A stretch of 64,000 bases of DNA from the NCBI GenBank assembly GCA_965243245.1, contig OZ251536.1, positions 1,736,001 through 1,800,000 of the forward strand. Reading direction: 5' to 3'. Source of the stretch: JAYQKL01 sp965243245. GTDB taxonomy: Bacteria; Pseudomonadota; Alphaproteobacteria; RS24. Shown here one piece after another: positions 42,647 to 50,720 of the stretch. Every line of letters begins with the position of its first letter. Positions within the stretch are counted from its first letter, which is position 1. The notes under the pieces were generated by a model. That model saw only the letters and a list, made by a program, of their open reading frames with translations, had not been told where the DNA came from and did not search any database. Both the position numbers and the translations under genes were made by a program.

Positions 42647-43600
42647 TCACTGTTGTTTTGAGGGAGCAAATTTTGCCCGAAGAGCAAACCGCGATTCCAA
42701 AATCCCAATAATGCTAACCAGAACATAAGCCCAAGAAAATAAGAAAAGTAAAACATAAGTCAGCACCAAGAGCCCAAGCCGAAAAGGATGACTATATGCG
42801 CCCGAAATAACATAAAGCGTAACAAGACCTAATAGAAAAAAACCGCAAAGCACAATTCCTGTCAGGGATGCAACAAGAGCACTCGGCCAGCCCGATGACA
42901 TAAAGCTAATGAAAAAACCAAGCCCAAGTAAAATCTCCATGTTCACAGGCAAGCTAAACTGACCATAAGCCGGCGAGGGACGGATGTTCCACTTCAAGCG
43001 CGCACTTACTGTTTGTGCCAAGAGTAGATTTGAAATCATCATCAGTACCCAGATAAATGGCATAATAATAATAAAATAAAGGCTTAAAAGCGTTACCCGT
43101 TCCTCGGTCATGGGGGTATTGGTCAAGGTCACCAAAAATGAACGAAACTCAGTGTCGGCCAAGACCATCTGGCTTAGCACGGCGGGTAATCCGCCTTGCG
43201 TATCGGCTTGGAGGGCAAAAAAGATAAGCGTGAAAAAAGCGGCAATCCCCATAATCCAATAAAGAATGCGGTCAGCAAAATAAAATACCTGCTTGCCATT
43301 TTCATCCGGCTTTGATTCTGTTGTCAGATGCGCCAGCCAAACAGCAGGAGCGGCAAATATAAGACCGGCCGCCAACCCCAAGCTAAGATCAGTCAGAAGC
43401 GAAACCAAAACAAAAAAAACAACACCAGCAAATAAAGCCGTTACTGTCCCCCAGCTTAACCCGGCGAGCATAAGCGGGAAGAGCGTGAAAATCATCAAGA
43501 TAAAGGACATGAACATAAAACATGCCGCAATGCCCGATATGAGGCCAGATATAATGGCTTGATGTAGGTTACTTTGATGCATTAAGTTACTGTGATTCAT
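42647..43600 (-). CDS. DUF2232 family membrane protein
   Basis: A 317-residue protein with about eight TM helices, of the DUF2232 family that often lies in the rpsF-rpsR-rplI operon of alphaproteobacteria. Function unknown; a membrane role such as transporter component has been suggested for relatives. The start is ambiguous because an 18-bp tandem repeat duplicates the start codon: ATG at 43600 gives MNHSNLMHQSNL, ATG at 43582 gives MHQSNLHQAII. Neither shows a strong Shine-Dalgarno. Confidence 0.82.
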   Translation of the reverse strand: MNHSNLMHQSNLHQAIISGLISGIAACFMFMSFILMIFTLFPLMLAGLSWGTVTALFAGVVFFVLVSLLTDLSLGLAAGLIFAAPAVWLAHLTTESKPDENGKQVFYFADRILYWIMGIAAFFTLIFFALQADTQGGLPAVLSQMVLADTEFRSFLVTLTNTPMTEERVTLLSLYFIIIMPFIWVLMMISNLLLAQTVSARLKWNIRPSPAYGQFSLPVNMEILLGLGFFISFMSSGWPSALVASLTGIVLCGFFLLGLVTLYVISGAYSHPFRLGLLVLTYVLLFLFSWAYVLVSIIGILESRFALRAKFAPSKQQ

Positions 43601-43619
43601 TAAGTTACTTTGATTAATA
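43566..43619. repeat. 18-bp tandem repeat across the DUF2232 start
   Basis: Three 18-bp units of the type AAGTTACTTTGATTCATT with a few mismatches. Two contain an in-frame ATG for the minus-strand gene, so the start codon itself was duplicated. Confidence 0.9.
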
Positions 43620-43635
43620 GCGCGTATCGCGCGCC

Positions 43636-43869
43636 CTATTCGACCGTATAAGGTATCAAAGCAAGAAACCGCGCTCGTTTAATTGCTTTTGCCAGTTCAC
43701 GTTGCTTTTTAGCAGAAACTGACGTGATACGGCGCGGAATAATTTTCCCGCGTTCCGATACAGAGCGTTGTAGCAGACGTGTGTCTTTGTAATCAATTTT
43801 AGGGGCATTGGCACCTGAAAACGGGCAAGATTTCTTGCGGCGATAAAAGGGTTTGCTCGCCATACTCAT
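43636..43869 (-). CDS. rpsR: 30S ribosomal protein S18
   Basis: Small-subunit protein that binds S6 on the platform. The 77 residues contain the S18 core YKDTRLLQRSVSERGKI (ending in PRRIT) and KQRELAKAIKRARFLALIPY. A Cys in the N-terminal KKSCPFS segment is common in S18. The start ATG overlaps the rpsF stop (ATGA); ATG 43863 (MASKPF) is an alternative. Confidence 0.96.
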   Translation of the reverse strand: MSMASKPFYRRKKSCPFSGANAPKIDYKDTRLLQRSVSERGKIIPRRITSVSAKKQRELAKAIKRARFLALIPYTVE

Positions 43870-44282
43870 AATGAAGCCTCGACAGGTTTATCAACGTCTG
43901 TTTTACGCCGCTCGCCAGTTGTGTCGCGGTGAGATGAACGGCGGTCATTTTTTTCTCGCCCCTTGTTCATCAAAGGCACAGAAGGCTCGCCATCATGCAC
44001 GTCCACGCGGATGGTAAGAAACCGGATGACATCATCATTAAGACCCATAAGACGTTCCATTTCGCTCACCGCTTCATGGGGGGCGTCAATGTTCAAAAGA
44101 GAATAATGGCCTTTACGATTCTTTTTGACGCGATAAGCCAGCGTGCGCAAACCCCAATATTCAGTTTTTTTGATGGACCCGCCATTATCATTAATGACCG
44201 TACTGAATTGCTCAACCAGAGCCTCAACTTGCTGCTGAGAAATATCTTGTCGGCAAATAAAAATATGCTCGTAAAGAGACAT
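43866..44282 (-). CDS. rpsF: 30S ribosomal protein S6
   Basis: S6 forms a dimer with S18 on the 30S platform. The 138 residues start MSLYEHIFICRQDIS and keep TEYWGLRTLAYRVKKNRKGHY (in pieces EYWGLRTLAY and KKNRKGHY), with a charged C-terminal tail beyond the usual about 100 residues. The start at 44282 is chosen over an in-frame GTG at 44297 because GAAAGGA lies 6 bp upstream. First gene of the minus-strand run towards purF. Confidence 0.96.
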   Translation of the reverse strand: MSLYEHIFICRQDISQQQVEALVEQFSTVINDNGGSIKKTEYWGLRTLAYRVKKNRKGHYSLLNIDAPHEAVSEMERLMGLNDDVIRFLTIRVDVHDGEPSVPLMNKGREKNDRRSSHRDTTGERRKTDVDKPVEASL

Positions 44283-44402
44283 AGCCTTTCCTTTCACTGT
44301 GCCCGGCGCAGAGCCTCCAGCGAGCTTCCAACGTCGAACCAGTTCGCACCAGCTCGGAAAGACTCAACGGAACGCAAGAGCAGAGACAAGAGAAATAAAA
44401 TC

Positions 44403-44477
44403 AAAATGATTAAACCTAAAATGCTTAAACCTAAAATGCTTAAACCCAAAATGCTTAAACCCAAAATGACCAAATCG
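44403..44477. repeat. 15-bp tandem array
   Basis: Five units related to AAAATGCTTAAACCC (the outer two diverged). It directly abuts a second, unrelated array. Confidence 0.95.
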
Positions 44478-44561
44478 ACACACCCTTTTTGACACACCCT
44501 TTTTGACACACCCTTTTTGACACACCCTTTTTGACACACCCTTTTTGACACACCCTTTGCG
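44478..44561. repeat. 14-bp tandem array, six copies
   Basis: Six units of ACACACCCTTTTTG, the last ending in GCG. Together with the preceding array it fills about 160 bp of the rpsF/fabD region. Confidence 0.96.
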
Positions 44562-44631
44562 TCGATTTCCTTTCAGCCCCCAACCAGACTTACTTCAATG
44601 AAGGCTGTGTACACTTAATAGAGAGGCTTGG

Positions 44632-44650
44632 CAACCCTTGCGAAGGGTTG
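44632..44650 (+). promoter_or_regulatory. Perfect inverted repeat in the fabD leader
   Basis: CAACCCTTGCGAAGGGTTG has 8-bp arms and a 3-bp centre, 46 bp before the fabD ATG. It could be a repressor operator or a small RNA hairpin; no U-tract follows, so it is not a classical terminator. Confidence 0.5.
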
Positions 44651-44696
44651 TATTGATAATTTTAGCGCAAACAAATATCCCCTAGGAGGTTCAGCC

Positions 44697-45638
44697 ATGA
44701 CATATGCATTTACTTTCCCCGGTCAAGGTAGCCAAGCTATTTTGATGGGCAAAGAACTGGCCGAGCAATTCAGCCAAGCGCGGCAGGTATTTGAAGAGGT
44801 TGATGACGCACTTGGGCAAAATCTTTCGGCAATCATGTGGGCGGGGCCAGAAGATATATTGAGACTAACCGAGAATGCCCAGCCCGCCTTAATGGCTGTC
44901 TCGATGGCGATTATAAGAGTGCTGGAAAGTAAAGGTTTTAATTTGGAAAATTCTGTGACTTATGTGGCAGGTCACAGTCTTGGTGAGTATGCGGCATTGG
45001 CGGCGGCGGGTAGTTTCAGTCTTGGGGATACGGCACGGTTGCTGAAAATTCGAGGTCAGGCGATGCAAAATGCGGTGCCGGTTGGTCAGGGGATGATGGC
45101 GGCTGTGCTTGGGCTTGATTTTGAGACTGTTATGGCTCTTGCTTTAAAGGCGGCTCGGGGCGATGAGGTTTGCGCAGCGGCGAATGATAATGCGCCGGGG
45201 CAAGTGGTTGTTTCGGGCTCTAAAGCGGCGGTGGAACGTGCTTGTGATTTGGCAAAAGAGGCGGGTGCCAAGCGCGTTATGGCGTTACCGGTGAGCGCGC
45301 CTTTTCATTGTTCTTTGATGGCGCCGGCGGCTGAACGCATGGCGCAGGCTTTAATGGAAGTTGAGATGCATGCGCCTTGTGTGCCTTTGGTGGCTAATGT
45401 AACGGCTTTGGCGACCCGTGAGCCAGAGATTATTCGCAAGCAGCTTGTACAACAAGTAACGGGTGTTGTACGCTGGGCGCAGAGCGTTAGATGGTTGAGT
45501 GAAAATGGCGTTAGTACTTTGGTTGAGGTGGGCAGCGGTAAAGTCCTGACGGGTTTGGCGCGGCGGATTAATAAGACATTAAATGCGGTGGCTTTGAATA
45601 AGAGCGATGATATAGCCACCTTTTTGGAAACACTTTAA
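44697..45638 (+). CDS. fabD: Malonyl-CoA:ACP transacylase
   Basis: Loads malonyl groups onto acyl carrier protein. The 313 residues show the N-terminal FPGQGSQ (7-13), nucleophile S94 in GHSLGEYAA, and the catalytic His in SAPFHCSLM. ATG 44697 has a strong AGGAGG 7 bp upstream; an in-frame upstream frame from 44628 is not needed. First of the fabD-fabG-acpP-fabF group. Confidence 0.96.
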   Translation: MTYAFTFPGQGSQAILMGKELAEQFSQARQVFEEVDDALGQNLSAIMWAGPEDILRLTENAQPALMAVSMAIIRVLESKGFNLENSVTYVAGHSLGEYAALAAAGSFSLGDTARLLKIRGQAMQNAVPVGQGMMAAVLGLDFETVMALALKAARGDEVCAAANDNAPGQVVVSGSKAAVERACDLAKEAGAKRVMALPVSAPFHCSLMAPAAERMAQALMEVEMHAPCVPLVANVTALATREPEIIRKQLVQQVTGVVRWAQSVRWLSENGVSTLVEVGSGKVLTGLARRINKTLNAVALNKSDDIATFLETL

Positions 45639-45664
45639 CGCAACGCGAATAAATGGGAATAAAT

Positions 45665-46402
45665 ATGTTTGATTTAAGTGGTAAAACAGCCTTAGTGACG
45701 GGTGCTTCTGGGGGTATTGGTCGTGATATTGCGAGGGTTTTGCATCAGGCGGGTGCACGGGTCGGGTTGGCGGGTACGAGAGTTGAGGTTTTACAAGAGC
45801 TGGCAGGTGAGCTTGGCGAGGGCGGGGTGGCACTTGTGGCTGATCTTTCAAAATCTGGGGCGGCGGCTGAGTTGATTTCTAAAGCCGACGCAGAACTTAG
45901 CGGCGTGGATATTCTTGTCAATAATGCGGGTATCACGCGTGATAATTTGGCTGTGCGCCTAAAAGACGAAGATTGGGACGCGGTGTTGAACGTTAATCTC
46001 AAATCGAGCTTTCAGCTCGCGCGCGCCTGCTTGAAAGGTATGATGAAAAGACGGTTTGGACGTATTATCAATATCACGTCCGTTGTTGGCGCGACGGGTA
46101 ATCCCGGTCAGGCAAATTATGCGGCTTCTAAAGCGGGACTGGTTGGCATGAGTAAAGCACTGGCTCAAGAGGTTGCTTCTCGGAGCATTACAGTTAATTG
46201 CGTTGCGCCGGGCTTTATTGCAACGCCGATGACGGATGGCTTGCCCGATGAACAAAAACAGGCTTTGATACAATCGATCCCTGCGGGTCGCCTTGGGGGG
46301 GGCGATGATATTGCGGCGGCTGTTTTATATTTGGCAAGCGATGAGGCGAGTTATGTGACGGGTCAAACCATGCATGTCAATGGCGGCATGGCAATGATCT
46401 AA
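45665..46402 (+). CDS. fabG: 3-oxoacyl-ACP reductase
   Basis: NADPH-dependent reductase in the elongation cycle. The 245-residue SDR has TGASGGIG (12-19), NNAG, and the S-Y-K set in ITSVVG and YAASKAG, with the C-terminal GGMAMI typical of FabG. ATG 45665 (MFDLSGKTAL) is preferred over ATG 45653 since GGGAATAAAT lies just upstream and the family starts here. Confidence 0.95.
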   Translation: MFDLSGKTALVTGASGGIGRDIARVLHQAGARVGLAGTRVEVLQELAGELGEGGVALVADLSKSGAAAELISKADAELSGVDILVNNAGITRDNLAVRLKDEDWDAVLNVNLKSSFQLARACLKGMMKRRFGRIINITSVVGATGNPGQANYAASKAGLVGMSKALAQEVASRSITVNCVAPGFIATPMTDGLPDEQKQALIQSIPAGRLGGGDDIAAAVLYLASDEASYVTGQTMHVNGGMAMI

Positions 46403-46418
46403 AGTGTGACCTAAAAGT

Positions 46419-46454
46419 ATATTTAAGTGATATGATTTAAGTGGTATGATTTAA
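46419..46454. repeat. 14-bp tandem duplication in the acpP leader
   Basis: GTGATATGATTTAA (46427-46440) is followed by GTGGTATGATTTAA (46441-46454), with a partial copy before. It begins about 17 bp after the fabG stop. Confidence 0.88.
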
Positions 46455-46583
46455 GGCGTTGTGGTTAGTGTAGCTATAACTAGACAATTTGTGTAAAATT
46501 TGATATTTACCCGTCAGAGCCTTTCGGGTGATACATATTTCTAACTTGGTGATGTTCACCACAATATATACAGGGACATGAAG

Positions 46584-46817
46584 ATGAGTGATATTGCAGA
46601 ACGCGTAAAGAAAATCGTTGTAGAAGAGCTGAACGTTGAAGCGGATAAGGTTATTGAGGGCGCAAGCTTTATTGATGACCTTGGGGCGGACAGCCTCGAT
46701 ACGGTTGAGTTGGTGATGGCTTTTGAGGAAGAATTTGAGATTGAAATTCCTGATGAAGCTGGCGAAGGTATTCTGACGGTTGCAGATGCGATTTCCTATA
46801 TCACGAAAGCTTCTTAA
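46584..46817 (+). CDS. acpP: Acyl carrier protein
   Basis: Small acidic carrier of acyl chains through a phosphopantetheine arm on S37 (GADSLDTVEL). The 77-residue protein has the four-helix pattern and a length typical for ACP. ATG 46584 is preferred over ATG 46578 because AGGGA is about 8 bp upstream. The 181-bp leader may contain its own promoter and two small hairpins (ACCCG/CGGGT at about 46509-46528, GGTGA/TCACC at 46548-46560), in line with separate strong acpP expression. Confidence 0.97.
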   Translation: MSDIAERVKKIVVEELNVEADKVIEGASFIDDLGADSLDTVELVMAFEEEFEIEIPDEAGEGILTVADAISYITKAS

Positions 46818-46820
46818 TTA

Positions 46821-46856
46821 ACCTTGCCTCTTTTCAGGCTTGGTTATTCTTTTTTG
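46821..46856 (+). terminator. Possible terminator after acpP
   Basis: AACC-TT-GCCT and AGGC-TT-GGTT pair around a CTTTTC loop with a small symmetric internal mismatch, followed by ATTCTTTTTT. It lies between the acpP stop and fabF, where partial termination is common. Confidence 0.5.
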
Positions 46857-46876
46857 GAAACAATTGAGAAATTATG

Positions 46877-48127
46877 ATGAGAAGGGTCGTCGTTACAGGA
46901 ATGGGGGGGGTGACGCCGTTAGGGGCGACGTCCCAAGATTCTTGGAAAAACATAATAGCTGGAAAATCGGGCGCATCAACTATTACGAAGTTTGATGCCT
47001 CGGATTTGCCTTGTCGTGTTGCTTGTGAAATTCATGACGCGCTTGGCTTCAATGCGGCTGATTGGCTGAATGCCAAAGAGCAAAAACGTGTCGATGATTT
47101 TATCGTTTACGGCATTGCGGCGGCGGATATGGCGATTGAAAATTCTGGCTATAAGCCCGAAACAGATGAACAGCTTTGCCGCTCTGGGGTGATGATTGGG
47201 TCGGGCATTGGTGGGCTCAATAGTATTGAACAAAACGCTCTGAGCCTTGCTCAAAGGGGCCCGCGTAAAATTAGCCCCTTTTTTATTCCCGGAGCCTTGA
47301 TTAATTTAATCAGCGGACAAGTATCCATTCGTCATGGCTATAAAGGGCCCAATCATGCTGTCGTGACGGCATGTTCTACGGGGGCGCATGCTATTGGGGA
47401 TGCGGCGCGGATTATTATGTTTGACGATGCGGATGTGATGGTTGCAGGCGGTGCTGAAGCCGCTATTTGCCGTTTGGGGATGGCGGGATTTGCTGCTTGT
47501 CGGGCACTTTCAACGCAGTTTAATGACACGCCTGAAAAAGCCTCACGCCCCTATGATCGTGACCGTGATGGTTTTGTGATGGGGGAAGGCGCAGGCGTTG
47601 TTATCCTAGAAGAATATGAACATGCCAAAGCACGCGGGGCTAGGATTTATGCAGAAATTGTAGGATATGGCATGTCAGGTGATGCTTATCATGTTACGTC
47701 TCCGGCCGCGGATGGCAATGGGGCTTATCGTGCTATGCAGGCGGCATTGAAACGCTCTGGTTTATCGCTTGACGATATTGGATATATTAACGCGCATGGA
47801 ACATCCACCCCGGTGGGCGATGAGATTGAATTGCGTGCGGTTGAAAGATTATTTGGTGCCAGTTCAGAAAATTTGATGATGTCCTCAACGAAATCGGCTA
47901 TTGGGCATTTGCTTGGCGCAGCTGGTGCGGTTGAAGCCATTTTCAGCATTTATGCGATGAATGAGGGCGTTATTCCGCCAACCCTTAACCTTGAAAACCC
48001 ATCCATTGAAACAGCCATTGATCTGGTGCCGTATCAAGCCAAAGAGCGTAAATTAAACGCCGTGCTATCTAATTCATTTGGCTTTGGCGGCACAAATGCT
48101 TCATTGATATTCAAAGCTGTCCATTGA
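46877..48127 (+). CDS. fabF: 3-oxoacyl-ACP synthase II
   Basis: Elongating condensing enzyme. The 416 residues (from MRRVVVTG) have catalytic C166 in VTACSTGAH, His in INAHGTSTPVGD, and KSAIGHLLGAAG; the C-terminus has SFGFGGTNAS. Follows acpP after a likely attenuating hairpin. The stop TGA overlaps the mltG start (TGATG). Confidence 0.97.
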   Translation: MRRVVVTGMGGVTPLGATSQDSWKNIIAGKSGASTITKFDASDLPCRVACEIHDALGFNAADWLNAKEQKRVDDFIVYGIAAADMAIENSGYKPETDEQLCRSGVMIGSGIGGLNSIEQNALSLAQRGPRKISPFFIPGALINLISGQVSIRHGYKGPNHAVVTACSTGAHAIGDAARIIMFDDADVMVAGGAEAAICRLGMAGFAACRALSTQFNDTPEKASRPYDRDRDGFVMGEGAGVVILEEYEHAKARGARIYAEIVGYGMSGDAYHVTSPAADGNGAYRAMQAALKRSGLSLDDIGYINAHGTSTPVGDEIELRAVERLFGASSENLMMSSTKSAIGHLLGAAGAVEAIFSIYAMNEGVIPPTLNLENPSIETAIDLVPYQAKERKLNAVLSNSFGFGGTNASLIFKAVH

Positions 48128-49146
48128 TGAAAAAATTACTGGTTTGGATAAATAAATATCAAACGCGCCACTCTCGGTTTTTTATTTATGTGTCAGCCAG
48201 TTTGATGGCATTTATAGTTTTGACCTTACTGGTGCTGACACTAGTTTTTATAGTGCCGGGTCCGGGGCAGAAACAAACTAAAATCATCTTACCTATAGGT
48301 GCCTCATTGGCGCATATATCTAAATCGCTTGCTGAAAATGGCATGATTTATCATTCTGGCACCTTTAGAATGGCTGTGCGAGTGCTGGGGCAGGCTAAAA
48401 AACTAAAAGCAGGCGAGTATGAAATTCCAGCTCACATGTCCGCCTATCAGCTTATGCGTTTGCTTGTTTCAGGCAAAACATATCTGCACGCTGTGACGAT
48501 ACCCGAAGGCTTAACAAGCCAGCAGGTGGTTGAGCTTTTACAAAAAATTCCATTTTTGACAGGTTCCCTCAAGACGATTCCAGATGAGGGCAGTCTCTTA
48601 CCAGAAACCTATAAGGTCAGGCGAGGCATTATGCGGGCGGCACTTATCAAACACATGCAAGATGCCCAGCAAGAGTTTATGTCCAAGGCATGGGGAACCC
48701 GTGTGCCGCATCCAGATATTATGTCTATTAAGGATGCAATCATTGTGGCGTCAATTGTTCAAAAAGAAACCGGGCGCGATGATGAATATGGTCTTGTGGC
48801 GTCGGTTTTTTTAAACAGATTAGACGCAAATATGAGACTACAATCTGACCCAACGATTATTTATGGACTCGTTGGCGGTCAAGGTACGTTGCACCGTCCT
48901 ATTCGCCTAAGTGAGCTCAATAGCAAAACAGCCTATAACACCTATAAGATTGATGGCTTGCCCCCGACACCGATTGCCAATCCGGGAGTGATGGCTCTGC
49001 TTGCTGTTTTGCATTTTCCGCAGACACCCTATTTTTATTTTGTTGCTGATGGCAAGGGCGGACATTTATTTGCTAAGACGTTGGCAGAGCATGAAAAGAA
49101 TGTGCAAAGGTGGCGAAGAATAAGGGCCTTTAGCGGCAAGAATTAA
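48127..49146 (+). CDS. mltG: Endolytic murein transglycosylase MltG
   Basis: Cuts nascent glycan strands in the periplasm and sets their length. The 339 residues hold one N-terminal TM helix (about 22-45), a LysM-like domain, and the YceG catalytic domain with IVQKETG (catalytic Glu) and LQSDPTIIYGL. It lies between fabF and gmk as in many proteobacteria. The start overlaps the fabF stop. Confidence 0.94.
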   Translation: MKKLLVWINKYQTRHSRFFIYVSASLMAFIVLTLLVLTLVFIVPGPGQKQTKIILPIGASLAHISKSLAENGMIYHSGTFRMAVRVLGQAKKLKAGEYEIPAHMSAYQLMRLLVSGKTYLHAVTIPEGLTSQQVVELLQKIPFLTGSLKTIPDEGSLLPETYKVRRGIMRAALIKHMQDAQQEFMSKAWGTRVPHPDIMSIKDAIIVASIVQKETGRDDEYGLVASVFLNRLDANMRLQSDPTIIYGLVGGQGTLHRPIRLSELNSKTAYNTYKIDGLPPTPIANPGVMALLAVLHFPQTPYFYFVADGKGGHLFAKTLAEHEKNVQRWRRIRAFSGKN

Positions 49147-49209
49147 CAATAGTTTGCGGCATGAGCAAATAAGGTATAATACCAAAGAGGCTTTTTCCCA
49201 GAGGATCCT

Positions 49210-49845
49210 ATGCCGACAGATATTCAAAGAAGAGGTCTTATGCTGATTTTATCTTCGCCTTCGGGGGCGGGCAAGACCACCATTAGTCGCCTTTTATGTG
49301 CGCAGGATGAATTTATCACCCTGTCGGTTTCGGTAACGACTCGGCGCCCCCGTGCGCGCGAGAAAAACGGCTCGGACTATCATTTTGTGACTAAGCAAGA
49401 TTTTGGGATTATGCAAAATAATGGTGAGCTCCTTGAATTTGCAAAAATTTTTGGCAATCATTATGGCACCCCGCGCGCTTTAGTCGAGGCAAGTTTGATG
49501 GCAGGGCGCGATGTTTTGTTTGATATTGATTGGCAAGGGACACAGCAGCTTCAAGAAGTGGCTATAGATGATGTCGTGCGGGTTTTTATTCTGCCCCCTT
49601 CGGCCGCCGCCCTAGAAGAAAGATTAACCAACCGCGCACAAGATTCAAGCAAAGCCGTCAGTATGCGGATGAGTAAAGCCTCGGGCGAGATTAGTCATTA
49701 TGCTGAATATGATTATATCATCGTCAATAAGGATATCGAGGCGAGTGTGCGTCATGTGCAGAGCATATTACACGCTGAAAGACTAAAACGTATCCGTCAA
49801 ACGGGGTTGTCGGACTTTGTAAAGCAGCTCAGAGCCAGCCTATAA
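49210..49845 (+). CDS. gmk: Guanylate kinase
   Basis: Phosphorylates GMP to GDP. The 211 residues carry the P-loop SSPSGAGKTT (about 15-24), the GMP-binding SVTTRRPR and the lid/core FDIDWQGTQQL. The 3' end overlaps that of convergent ksgA by 6 bp. Confidence 0.96.
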   Translation: MPTDIQRRGLMLILSSPSGAGKTTISRLLCAQDEFITLSVSVTTRRPRAREKNGSDYHFVTKQDFGIMQNNGELLEFAKIFGNHYGTPRALVEASLMAGRDVLFDIDWQGTQQLQEVAIDDVVRVFILPPSAAALEERLTNRAQDSSKAVSMRMSKASGEISHYAEYDYIIVNKDIEASVRHVQSILHAERLKRIRQTGLSDFVKQLRASL

Positions 49846-50676
49846 GGTTTTTGCCAGAGCGCAGAACTGTTCTATAGAAAGATTTTCTGCTCGCTGCGTT
49901 GCCTTGATACCAGCTTCTTCCAGCCATTGAACAGGGTTTGCTGAAATTTGTTTCAAGCTTGCGCGAAGCATTTTGCGCCTTTGTCCAAAGGCAGCTTGTG
50001 TGACGGTTTCCAGTTTTTCCAGCTCAACATCAATAAGCGGCATGGGACGGGGGTGTAGCTGAACAATGGAAGATGTTACCTTTGGCGGCGGAACAAAAAC
50101 GCTGGGGGGAACATCAAAAAGGATTTGTGTTTTTGCGCGCCAATTTGCAATGACACTAAGGCGTCCGTAATGCTTATCAGTTGAGCTTGCGCAAATCCGC
50201 GCCCCGACTTCTTTTTGAAACATTAATGTGAGATTTTCCCATTCTGGGGGTGATTGTTTAAGCCAATTTATCAATAATGGGGTGGCTAAATTATACGGCA
50301 AATTGGCAACTATTTTATAAGGGTTTGAGGTGATATTTGTAAGGGGTATTTTAAGGGCATCGCCAAAGATAATTTCAAGCCGCGCAGGGTAGGCTTTAGC
50401 TATTTGTTCAAGTGGTTTTTGAAACCTTCTATCCCTTTCAATGACGGTTACTTGCCCCGCGCCCTCCATCAGCAAGGCGCGGGTTAAGCCGCCCGGCCCC
50501 GGCCCAATTTCAATGACATGAGAGCTTTTCGTTACCATAGCCGCCCGCGCAATGCGCCGTGTGATATTCAAATCCAGTATGAAGTTTTGTCCAAGACTTT
50601 TATCTGCCCATAAATCATATTGATTAATGACCTCTTTTAGGGGGGGAAGCGGGTCATCAGAAGCGGATATAGGCAT
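49840..50676 (-). CDS. ksgA: 16S rRNA dimethyladenosine transferase
   Basis: Dimethylates A1518 and A1519 of 16S rRNA (KsgA/RsmA). The 278 residues show LGQNFILD, SAM motif VIEIGPGPGGLT and catalytic NLPYN. Lies downstream of surA; pdxA, usually between them, is absent. Its start codon abuts a triple 15-bp repeat that contains the surA stop. Confidence 0.96.
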   Translation of the reverse strand: MPISASDDPLPPLKEVINQYDLWADKSLGQNFILDLNITRRIARAAMVTKSSHVIEIGPGPGGLTRALLMEGAGQVTVIERDRRFQKPLEQIAKAYPARLEIIFGDALKIPLTNITSNPYKIVANLPYNLATPLLINWLKQSPPEWENLTLMFQKEVGARICASSTDKHYGRLSVIANWRAKTQILFDVPPSVFVPPPKVTSSIVQLHPRPMPLIDVELEKLETVTQAAFGQRRKMLRASLKQISANPVQWLEEAGIKATQRAENLSIEQFCALAKTL

Positions 50677-50720
50677 TTATCTATATTCAGTTTATCTATA
50701 TTCAATTTATCTATATTCAA
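50676..50720. repeat. 15-bp tandem repeat across the surA/ksgA junction
   Basis: Three units TTTATCTATATTCAG/A. On the minus strand each holds the last surA codons and a TAA stop; the third is followed directly by the ksgA ATG. Confidence 0.95.

Larger units (their letters stand above)
44283..44696. other. Gene-free divergent region between rpsF and fabD
   Basis: This 414-bp stretch holds both promoters, two adjacent tandem arrays (44403-44561) and a perfect inverted repeat near fabD. No coding frame with family similarity was found; frames across the arrays read as simple repeats. An rpsF leader element binding S6:S18 could exist near 44290-44380, but I could not identify its conserved bulge with confidence. 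Confidence 0.7.

Noticed and set aside
44294..44551. Cys/Lys repeat frame on the minus strand upstream of rpsF
   Set aside because: Its sequence is only the 14- and 15-bp arrays translated; no ribosome-binding site and no family.
44403..44561. CRISPR array
   Set aside because: Units are directly adjacent with no spacers and the two arrays differ; no cas gene is present.
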